Shown one piece after another: positions 8,098-15,094 of a stretch of 17,225 bases of DNA. The position numbers and the translations under genes are program-made. Location of the stretch: contig CAYMXZ010000061.1 in NCBI GenBank assembly GCA_964394475.1, forward strand, positions 1 through 17,225. Reading direction: 5' to 3'. Position 1 is the first letter of the stretch; each line of letters starts with the position of its first letter. The notes below the pieces were generated by a model. That model was given only the letters and a program-made list of their open reading frames with translations, was not told the DNA's origin and searched no databases. Source of the stretch: RQOF01 sp964394475. GTDB taxonomy: Bacteria > Calditrichota > Calditrichia > RBG-13-44-9.

Positions 8098-9492
8098 ATG
8101 GTGAAATATTTTTTTCTATCTATACTCTGCTTTTTCTTTTTTTCCCTTTCTTCCTGTTCGGATAGAAAAAGAGAAGCTTATAAAGAGGCCTTATCTGTTG
8201 ACTTTTCAATTTTACAGGATGATGAAAAATTTTTAGATACCTTGCAATATCGTACTTTTTTATATTTTTTATCTGAATCTAACCCTGAAAATCGACTCAT
8301 TAAAGATCGATCAACTTCTTATTCTCCAGCCAGTATAGCGGCGACTGGTTTTGCCTATCCAGTTTGGATTATTGGAGCACACCGTGGATGGATAAATCGT
8401 GAAACGGCCGCTGAATGGACCTTAACCTCCCTGAAATTTTTCTTACACTCTGAACAAAGTACCGCCCCGGATGCCACCGGTTATAAAGGATTTTTTTATC
8501 ACTTTTTAGATATGAAAACCGGCAAAAGAGTATGGGATTGTGAATTATCAACGATTGATACAGCCTGGTTGATCGCTGGGATGAGAATTTCCGCCCAATA
8601 TTTTGACCGTAAAAATAGTACCGAATCCCTTATTCGGGAAATTGCTGATTCTCTTACTCATCAGATTGACTGGGAGTGGGCCACTTTGCCCGATACTGGA
8701 ATTTATGCCTCCACCATCTCCATGGGCTGGACTGCTGATGAAGGCTTCAATCCCATGGGCTGGACTGGGTATAATGAAGCTTTATATTTGTATATTTTAG
8801 CAGCCGGATCAGGTTACCAGGGTGTTGAACGCGCTTACCGACAATGGTTAAGCACTTACCAGTGGGAAGAACCCTACCCGGGATTAGCTCATGCCATCTT
8901 TCCGCCACTCTTCGGACATCAATTTTCCCATTTATTTATTGATTTCAGGGGATTACCAGATGCCTACATGCAAGGCAAAGGAATTGATTATTTCGAAAAT
9001 TCCCGACGTGCAGTTTATACTCAAAGACAATACGCTATCCAAAATCCATTTCATTGGGTAGGATATGATTCGTTGACCTGGGGTATATCTGCCTGCGATG
9101 GTCCGGGAGAAAAATACAATACCGAAAAATACCATTTCTATGGATATGCGGGTCGGGGAAGCAGTGGACCTTCCCATGTCTTCTTTGATGATGGAACTAT
9201 CGCCTGCTATGCTTCCGCTGCTTCGCTTCCCTTTGCTCCCGAAATTGTATTACCTACCCTGAAAAGTATGTATAACCGATTTGCTGAGAAAGGATTGTGG
9301 AATACCTATGGATTTGTGGATGCTTTCAACCTGACAGCGAATTGGTTTGACACAGATTACCTGGGAATCGATCAAGGGCCGATTGTTATAATGATCGAAA
9401 ATTATCGTTCAGGGTTGATCTGGAATCTTGCCATGAGTGACTCTCTCATTCAAAGAGGACTTCAAATACTGGGGTTTCATAAAAATACTTGA
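8098..9492 (+). CDS. Lipoprotein, glucoamylase-like (PF10091) (alpha/alpha)6 enzyme related to GH144
   Basis: A 464-residue lipoprotein: hydrophobic leader, then lipobox L-S-S-C with C20 lipidated. The rest is a single (alpha/alpha)6 domain of the glucoamylase-like PF10091 type, the fold of GH144 endo-beta-1,2-glucanase. It shares the C-terminal G-P-I-V-I-M-I-E-N-Y-R-S-G-L-I-W with the second such protein at 15095. The conserved Glu in G-Y-N-E-A (E227), S-A-C-D-G-P-G (331-337, D334) and D-A-F-N-L-T-A-N-W are present. Where GH144 carries D-x3-D-x2-E, this protein has D-C-E-L-S-T-I-D (D147, S151, D154), so it belongs to a different branch of the superfamily. It may be another endo- or exo-acting beta-1,2-glucanase. 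The name glucoamylase is historical and should not be read as starch activity. The spacing to the previous gene is 89 bases, and the next gene begins at most 5 bases after the stop. ATG 8098 gives a good leader. Confidence 0.85.
   Translation: MVKYFFLSILCFFFFSLSSCSDRKREAYKEALSVDFSILQDDEKFLDTLQYRTFLYFLSESNPENRLIKDRSTSYSPASIAATGFAYPVWIIGAHRGWINRETAAEWTLTSLKFFLHSEQSTAPDATGYKGFFYHFLDMKTGKRVWDCELSTIDTAWLIAGMRISAQYFDRKNSTESLIREIADSLTHQIDWEWATLPDTGIYASTISMGWTADEGFNPMGWTGYNEALYLYILAAGSGYQGVERAYRQWLSTYQWEEPYPGLAHAIFPPLFGHQFSHLFIDFRGLPDAYMQGKGIDYFENSRRAVYTQRQYAIQNPFHWVGYDSLTWGISACDGPGEKYNTEKYHFYGYAGRGSSGPSHVFFDDGTIACYASAASLPFAPEIVLPTLKSMYNRFAEKGLWNTYGFVDAFNLTANWFDTDYLGIDQGPIVIMIENYRSGLIWNLAMSDSLIQRGLQILGFHKNT
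8720..8767 (+). repeat. Spaced 15-bp direct repeat within the lipoprotein gene (period 33 bp)
   Basis: CCATGGGCTGGACTG occurs at 8720-8734 and again at 8753-8767, exactly 33 bases (11 codons) apart, encoding M-G-W-T twice just before the conserved N-E-A-L. It may be a local duplication fixed in a substrate-cleft loop, or convergence on repeated Trp codons. It does not disturb the frame. Confidence 0.5.
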
Positions 9493-9497
9493 CTATA

Positions 9498-12400
9498 ATG
9501 ATGATTGGCAAAAATATCATTTTATCCGTCTCGCTTTTTTTTATTTCAGTTGTTTTTGTTCACTGGAATTTATATGGAATTGAGACCAGGATACTTGACT
9601 CATTCGATCAAACTGAAGGCTGGAAAATAATTACCTCTGATCAGGTCGATATTAAAATCCAACAGGTTGCAGGTTATGCTAACAATGCTTTGAGGATAGA
9701 CTATAACTTCCTGGCGGGAGCCGGGTATGGAGGGATACAAAAAGAATTCCTGCTCGATCTGCCAGAAAATTATCAATTTTCCTTTTATCTCAAAGGCGAA
9801 AGTCCGGCTAATAATTTGGAATTTAAAATTCTGGATCCTACTGGTGAAAATGTGTGGTGGGTGAATCAGCGAAATTTTGAATTTCCCACGGACTGGAAAA
9901 AAATCGTCATCAAAAAAAGACACATTTCTTTTGCCTGGGGTCCAACCACGGATCGAAATCTTCGTCTGGTAAATAAGATTGAATTTATCATTGCTTCCGC
10001 TAACGGAGGAAAAGGAACAATTTTCTTAGATCAACTGATTTTTGAATCCCTCGATCCTCCCGATTCAATTCCACCTCAACCCATTATCACTGTTGTACGT
10101 CCAGCATCCTCGTCGCAGGGGATTCAGTTCATCCAGGATGGTGATACCAATACTTACTGGCTCAGTTCCGCTGTTCCGGACACACAAGAAATCCTGATTG
10201 ATTTTCAAAAATATCGAGAATTTGGTGGTTTAGTTATCCATTGGGATAAACAAGATTATGCCAGAAAATATGAAATATGGGTTTCGAATGATCAAAAAGA
10301 ATGGATGCTTGCTTATGCGGTTACTACAGGAGCAGGGGGAAGAAGGTATATTTTTTTAAAAGATTTCGATTCCCGTTATTTAAAAATCATCCTTTTAGCC
10401 AGCAGTCGCCAGCGAGGATATCTAATAAAAGAAATTCAGGTTGAAAATTTTTCTTTTTCTCAAAGCAAAGAAAATTTTTTCTCCTTCATCGCTTCTGAAA
10501 AACCACGAGGTCATTTTCCCCGCTACTTTTATAATGAACAATCTTACTGGACAATTGCAGGAGTGGACAAAGACAGGGATGAAGCTCTTATTAATGAAGA
10601 AGGAATGATTGAAGTTGATAAAGGATGTTTTTCCATCGAGCCTTTCATTTATTACAATCAGAAACTCATTACCTGGAATGATGTGGAAGTAAAACAGCTC
10701 TTAGAGAAGGATTATCTGCCTATTCCCAGGGTACAATGGAACCACCCTGATTTTCAACTTGACTTCCAATGTCTGGCGGCTGGACCATCGGACAGCTCCA
10801 TACTTTTAATTAAGTATAACTTTCAAAACAGACTCAAAGAGATTTTTGTTGGCAAATTTTATATTACTCTTCGCCCCTTTCAGGTGAATACTCCCTGGCA
10901 ATTTTTGAACAATCCTGGAGGAGTAGCTAAAATAGAAAATATTCATTATGATAAAGATTCCCGAAAAATTCAGGTTAATCAGGAAAAATTAATTTATCTC
11001 CTTACCGAACCGAACGCCTTCGGTGCGGCAGAATTTGATGAAGGAGATATCACCGAATTTCTGGAAGTTGATAAACTTCCTCTTCGACAAAATGCTCATG
11101 ATCATTTTGGATGTGCCTCTGCCGCTGTAAAATTTGATTTAGTAATACCTCCAGAAATGAATAAAGAAGTTTTTTTACTGATTCCATTTCATGAAAAATC
11201 GATACCATTCTCAAAATTGGTTTTCGATGATAATGCGCGTAATTTTTATCACCAGCAGTTTGAAGAAACTTTTCAATTCTGGGAGAAACGATTAAATCAC
11301 GTCCAATTTCATGTACCACCTGAAATGCACCATCTGGTGAACTGCCTTCGCTCCAATCTGGCTTATATATTAATTAATCGCGATGGTGCTGGAATTCAAC
11401 CAGGCTCCCGATCCTACGAAAGATCCTGGATTCGCGATGGTTCGCTCACCTCCTCCGCCTTGCTGAAAATGGGAATTCACCAACCGGTAAAAGAGTTTAT
11501 TGAATGGTACAGCCAGTATCAGGGGAAGGATGGGAAAGTCCCGTGTGTAGTGGACCACCGTGGTCCTGATCCCGTTCCGGAAAACGATAGTCACGGTCAA
11601 CTCATATTTGCCATCATGCAATATTTTCAGTTTACTCATGATACGACTTTCCTGAGTTCCCATTACTCTCATCTTCGCGCGGCCGTTAATTATCTGGAAT
11701 ATCTTATGAATCAACGGTTGACGGACTACTATCGGAACGGAAATGATTCTTTGCAATCATTATACGGTTTATTACCTGAATCGATCAGTCATGAAGGTTA
11801 TTCTGACAAACCGCGGCACTCTTACTGGGATAATTTTTTTGCGCTAAAAGGGTTAAAAGATGCTTTAAAGGCGGCTCAAATTCTGAATGAAAAGGAAGAC
11901 ATACAGCAGTTCAACTTCTTGCGGAATCTATTCGAAAAGAATCTGTACCAGTCACTGGCTCTCTCGACAAAGCGCACAAGAATAGATTATCTACCCGGTT
12001 GTGCCGAACTTGGCGATTTTGATGCAACCTCGACGGCAATTGCCATCGATCCCTGCGGTGAATTACCTCGATTGCCTCAACCTTATGCCCAACATACATT
12101 TGACCGCTATTTCGACTATTTCAGTCAGCGACGCCAGGCTGATTTCAAATGGAGAGATTATACCCCATATGAAGTCCGTCTGGTGGGCACTTTCATCTTC
12201 CTTGACCAACCTGAAAGAGCCTACCAGCTGTTAAATTTTTTCTTTAATGATCAACGCCCATTGGGATGGAATCATTGGGCAGAAGTAGTTCGAAAAGGCT
12301 ATCGCACCACCGGTTTTATCGGAGATATGCCCCATACCTGGGTCGGATCTGATTTTATTAATGCAGTACGAACTTTCTTTGTTTACGAAGATGAATCCAG

Positions 12401-12698
12401 TCAATCGCTAATCATTGCGGCCGGGATAAAAAAATCCTGGATTGACTCGCCAGAGGGTCTATCCATTCAAAAGCTTCCTACATATTACGGATTGCTGGAT
12501 TATTCAATTATGAAAAAATCGGATAAATATTATATTCAGGTAAAAGGTGATTTTATCACTATCCCTCATCAATTCAGATTAAGAAATATTCTGGGCAATC
12601 AACTCAGATCAGTAACGGTGAACGGTAAGAAAATAAAGAATTATGATCAGAACTATATTTATTTTTATGCTCTTCCTGCAGAATTAATAATTCAGTAG
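9498..12698 (+). CDS. Secreted modular protein: CBM-like, F5/8C discoidin, beta-sandwich and (alpha/alpha)6 barrel; putative unclassified glycoside hydrolase
   Basis: About 1066 residues from the ATG at 9498. A TTG at 9489 would extend it by three residues and overlap the previous stop, but the ATG fits the leader equally well and is the commoner codon. Signal peptide about 1-28. Then a CBM11-like jelly-roll (about 30-190, ending T-I-F-L-D-Q-L), an F5/8 type C domain (about 199-325; D-G-D-T-N-T-Y-W, then Y-E-I-W-V-S-N-D), a beta-rich region to about 575, an (alpha/alpha)6 barrel (about 585-985) and a terminal sandwich. Barrel landmarks with candidate acidic residues: S-Y-E-R-S-W-I-R-D-G (E641, D647), P-E-N-D-S-H-G-Q (E695, D697), S-Y-W-D-N-F-F-A-L (D778), A-E-L-G-D-F-D-A-T-S (E837, D840, D842) and H-T-W-V-G-S-D-F (946-953). 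Sandwich plus barrel matches the GH15/GH63/GH65/GH94 style, but I cannot assign a family. It is probably periplasmic or secreted and has no sorting domain. The substrate is inferred from its neighbours. Confidence 0.78.
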   Translation: MMIGKNIILSVSLFFISVVFVHWNLYGIETRILDSFDQTEGWKIITSDQVDIKIQQVAGYANNALRIDYNFLAGAGYGGIQKEFLLDLPENYQFSFYLKGESPANNLEFKILDPTGENVWWVNQRNFEFPTDWKKIVIKKRHISFAWGPTTDRNLRLVNKIEFIIASANGGKGTIFLDQLIFESLDPPDSIPPQPIITVVRPASSSQGIQFIQDGDTNTYWLSSAVPDTQEILIDFQKYREFGGLVIHWDKQDYARKYEIWVSNDQKEWMLAYAVTTGAGGRRYIFLKDFDSRYLKIILLASSRQRGYLIKEIQVENFSFSQSKENFFSFIASEKPRGHFPRYFYNEQSYWTIAGVDKDRDEALINEEGMIEVDKGCFSIEPFIYYNQKLITWNDVEVKQLLEKDYLPIPRVQWNHPDFQLDFQCLAAGPSDSSILLIKYNFQNRLKEIFVGKFYITLRPFQVNTPWQFLNNPGGVAKIENIHYDKDSRKIQVNQEKLIYLLTEPNAFGAAEFDEGDITEFLEVDKLPLRQNAHDHFGCASAAVKFDLVIPPEMNKEVFLLIPFHEKSIPFSKLVFDDNARNFYHQQFEETFQFWEKRLNHVQFHVPPEMHHLVNCLRSNLAYILINRDGAGIQPGSRSYERSWIRDGSLTSSALLKMGIHQPVKEFIEWYSQYQGKDGKVPCVVDHRGPDPVPENDSHGQLIFAIMQYFQFTHDTTFLSSHYSHLRAAVNYLEYLMNQRLTDYYRNGNDSLQSLYGLLPESISHEGYSDKPRHSYWDNFFALKGLKDALKAAQILNEKEDIQQFNFLRNLFEKNLYQSLALSTKRTRIDYLPGCAELGDFDATSTAIAIDPCGELPRLPQPYAQHTFDRYFDYFSQRRQADFKWRDYTPYEVRLVGTFIFLDQPERAYQLLNFFFNDQRPLGWNHWAEVVRKGYRTTGFIGDMPHTWVGSDFINAVRTFFVYEDESSQSLIIAAGIKKSWIDSPEGLSIQKLPTYYGLLDYSIMKKSDKYYIQVKGDFITIPHQFRLRNILGNQLRSVTVNGKKIKNYDQNYIYFYALPAELIIQ

Positions 12699-12805
12699 AC
12701 TATGGGGATTATTATTGGTTGAATATACGTTCTTTATCCTTCAATACCAATTTCATTTTCGCATAATAAACCTATCTTTAATGAACAAAATATGGATAGA
12801 GATAC
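12699..12805. other. 107-base AT-rich spacer, possible internal promoter region for the GH3 gene
   Basis: This is the longest gap in the window. It has no coding potential and no clear terminator hairpin with a T-run. A weak sigma70-like pair can be drawn (TTCAAT at 12740-12745, CATAAT at 12762-12767, 16-base spacer), but the -35 half matches poorly, so I do not annotate a promoter. Its length leaves room for separate control of the two downstream genes. Confidence 0.3.
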
Positions 12806-15064
12806 ATGTCTAAATTTTCAAAAATTCCGCATCGGATATTCCTTTACATTGCAATTACGAAGATTCTCGTTGTCAATTTTATTAATCCCTCACTTTCTCA
12901 GGACCCTAAAGATTCAGAGATGGACTGTTTTTTAGATTCTTTACTTTCGGTAATGACTTTAGAGGAGAAAGTCGGTCAATTAAATATGTTTCACTGGCCA
13001 TGGACGGCCACAGATGATACGTTTGCAACAGTATACAAGCAAATGATCCGTGAAGGCAAAATCGGTTCTTTTCTGGGTATTTATGGTGTAGATAAGACCT
13101 ATGAATTGCAGAGAATTGCCGTAGAGGAATCCCGCTTAGGTATACCTTTATTATTTGCTTTTGACGTGATTCATGGCTGGCGTACAGTTTTTCCGGTTCC
13201 TCTGGCTGAATCGTGTAGTTGGGATTTAGAATTAATAGAGAAAACCTCTCATATCGCAGCCATTGAAGCCAGTTCAGCTGGCATTTACTGGACTTTTGCA
13301 CCAATGGTGGATATTGCCAGAGATCCCCGTTGGGGTCGAATTGTGGAAGGCTCGGGCGAAGATCCTTTCTTAGGTGAGATGATAGCCGCAGCTCGTGTGA
13401 GAGGCTTTCAGGGGAAATCTCTGCAGGAGGAAAACGCCATCTTAGCCTGTGCCAAGCATTTCACTGCCTATGGCGGGGCAGAGGGTGGACGTGACTACAA
13501 TACCGTAGACATATCAGAAAGAACACTTTTTGAAATTTATCTACCTCCCTTCCACGCCGCCGTTGATGCAGGAGTTGCAACGATTATGGGGGCGTTTAAT
13601 GAAATTGGCGGCATCCCAATGCATGGTAATGAATACCTGCTGAATACCATACTCAGAAAACAGTGGGGATTTAGTGGCCTGGTAGTCAGTGATTGGACCG
13701 CCATCAACGAATTGCAATTTCATGGAATTGCCGAGGATTCATTAGCGGCTGCCCGCATTGCTCTCACATCCGGAGTAGACGTGGATATGGTCAGTGGAAT
13801 CTATCTTAACAAATTACCGCTTTTAATAAAAGAAGGAAAGCTATCTGAAGATTTGATCAATCAGGCGGTTCGGCGCATGCTAAAAGCAAAATATCAAATC
13901 GGTTTATTTACGAATCCCTATCGCTATCAAAATGCAGAGCGAGAACGAACCAATATTTTAAAACCTGAGCACATTGAGCTAGCTAGAAAAATGGCTCGGA
14001 AATCTATTGTTTTGTTAAAGAATTCAAATCAACAATTGCCCCTAAAGAAAAATTTGAAAAGCCTTGCGATCATAGGTGCCTTAGCTATGGATAAAAATTC
14101 TCATCTGGGTGCCTGGCATGGCGTAGGAGATACCCAGAATGTAGTAACCATATTAGAGGGAATAAAAACGGCCGTTTCTCCAGGAACAAAAGTATTTTAT
14201 ACGGATGGATATGATTCTAATGGAGTGGTTACACCTGAAAAATTAAGAACAGCTAAAGATATTGCAAAAAAATCGGAGGCAGTGATAATAGTGGTTGGAG
14301 AACCCGCAACCATGTCAGGAGAGGCTGCTTCCCGCTCTGATATCAGCTTACCCGGGAACCAGGAAGTGTTGATTAAAACTATTACCCGGGCTAACAGGTC
14401 AGTAGTTATGATTTTAATGAATGGGCGGCCTCTGGCCCTTGAGGGAATTATTGATAAACCCTCTGCTGTTCTGGAAGCCTGGCACCTTGGAATACAAATG
14501 GGAAATGCGGTGGCAGATGTCATTTTTGGTGATTACAATCCAGGTGGTAAATTATCTGTTACTTTTCCACGCCATACCGGTCAAATTCCGATCTACTATA
14601 ACCATAAAAGGACTGGAAGACCTCCCAGTCTGAGCGATAAATATACCTCTAAATATATCGATCGTGATTGGACTCCGCTGTTTCCTTTTGGATATGGCCT
14701 CAGTTATACCACATTCACGTATAATGATATGTCGGTTGATAAGACCTTTTTGAAAAATGGCGATTCTCTACACGTTTCAATTAGAGTAACTAACAATGGT
14801 AACCGTGAGGGAGAGGAAGTTGTGCAACTGTATATTCAAGATGAAATAGCCAGTTTTACCCGACCAGTAAAAGAGCTGAAAGGATTTAAAAAATTATCAC
14901 TATTACCCGGTAAAAGTCAAATCGTCACCTTTAAAATCACACCGGAGATGCTGACTATGTACAATAGTCAGATGAAAAGGATAATCGAACCTGGAAAATT
15001 CAAGGTCTTTGTTGGAGGAAACTCAGTAGAAACAATTGAAAAAAGTTTTGAAGTAACTGAATAA
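12806..15064 (+). CDS. bglX: GH3 beta-glucosidase (BglX-like), periplasmic
   Basis: A 752-residue GH3 retaining beta-glucosidase close in length to BglX. The signal peptide cleaves at about S31/Q32, placing it in the periplasm. Domain order: (beta/alpha)8-like domain about 40-370, alpha/beta sandwich about 395-620, Fn3-like C-terminal domain about 655-748. Family landmarks: A-R-D-P-R-W-G-R and E-G-S-G-E-D-P-F-L, K217-H218 in C-A-K-H-F-T-A-Y-G, nucleophile D296 in V-V-S-D-W-T, and S-G-E-A-A-S-R-S-D in the second domain, where E506 is the likely acid/base. It releases glucose from non-reducing ends of beta-gluco-oligosaccharides. A Bacteroides thetaiotaomicron GH3 acting on beta-1,2-gluco-oligosaccharides is known (BT_3567, from memory), which fits the GH144 gene 30 bases downstream. 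Linkage preference cannot be read from the sequence alone. Confidence 0.93.
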   Translation: MSKFSKIPHRIFLYIAITKILVVNFINPSLSQDPKDSEMDCFLDSLLSVMTLEEKVGQLNMFHWPWTATDDTFATVYKQMIREGKIGSFLGIYGVDKTYELQRIAVEESRLGIPLLFAFDVIHGWRTVFPVPLAESCSWDLELIEKTSHIAAIEASSAGIYWTFAPMVDIARDPRWGRIVEGSGEDPFLGEMIAAARVRGFQGKSLQEENAILACAKHFTAYGGAEGGRDYNTVDISERTLFEIYLPPFHAAVDAGVATIMGAFNEIGGIPMHGNEYLLNTILRKQWGFSGLVVSDWTAINELQFHGIAEDSLAAARIALTSGVDVDMVSGIYLNKLPLLIKEGKLSEDLINQAVRRMLKAKYQIGLFTNPYRYQNAERERTNILKPEHIELARKMARKSIVLLKNSNQQLPLKKNLKSLAIIGALAMDKNSHLGAWHGVGDTQNVVTILEGIKTAVSPGTKVFYTDGYDSNGVVTPEKLRTAKDIAKKSEAVIIVVGEPATMSGEAASRSDISLPGNQEVLIKTITRANRSVVMILMNGRPLALEGIIDKPSAVLEAWHLGIQMGNAVADVIFGDYNPGGKLSVTFPRHTGQIPIYYNHKRTGRPPSLSDKYTSKYIDRDWTPLFPFGYGLSYTTFTYNDMSVDKTFLKNGDSLHVSIRVTNNGNREGEEVVQLYIQDEIASFTRPVKELKGFKKLSLLPGKSQIVTFKITPEMLTMYNSQMKRIIEPGKFKVFVGGNSVETIEKSFEVTE

Positions 15065-15094
15065 TAGTAAATTGATCTTCAGAGAGTGAAACAA

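Noticed and set aside
8098..9492. True starch glucoamylase reading of the lipoprotein
   Set aside because: PF10091 is glucoamylase-like by name only; its characterised relatives act on beta-1,2-glucan, and no alpha-glucan genes are nearby.
9489..9500. TTG start at 9489 giving a 4-base overlap with the lipoprotein gene
   Set aside because: The ATG at 9498 gives the same signal peptide without a rare start codon; neither has a convincing Shine-Dalgarno, so ATG is preferred.
11370..11756. Open frame of 128 codons on the minus strand
   Set aside because: It lies wholly inside the conserved barrel motifs of the plus-strand gene at 9498 and has no family features; an antisense shadow.
12681..12693. 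GAATTAATAATTC inverted repeat as a terminator after the barrel protein
   Set aside because: The five-pair AT stem lies inside the coding end and no T-run follows.
9498..12698. T9SS-type sorting domain at the end of the barrel protein
   Set aside because: The end lacks the V-P-N-P-Y entry and the terminal G-L-Y-x-Y / K-x-x-I-x-K pattern seen in the protein at 1237.
12740..12767. Sigma70-like promoter TTCAAT / CATAAT upstream of GH3
   Set aside because: The -35 match is poor and the lineage probably uses different promoter elements; left as a possibility in the spacer entry.
12906..13304. Open frame of 132 codons on the minus strand
   Set aside because: It is opposite the conserved N-terminal domain of the GH3 gene, with no signal or motif; a shadow frame.
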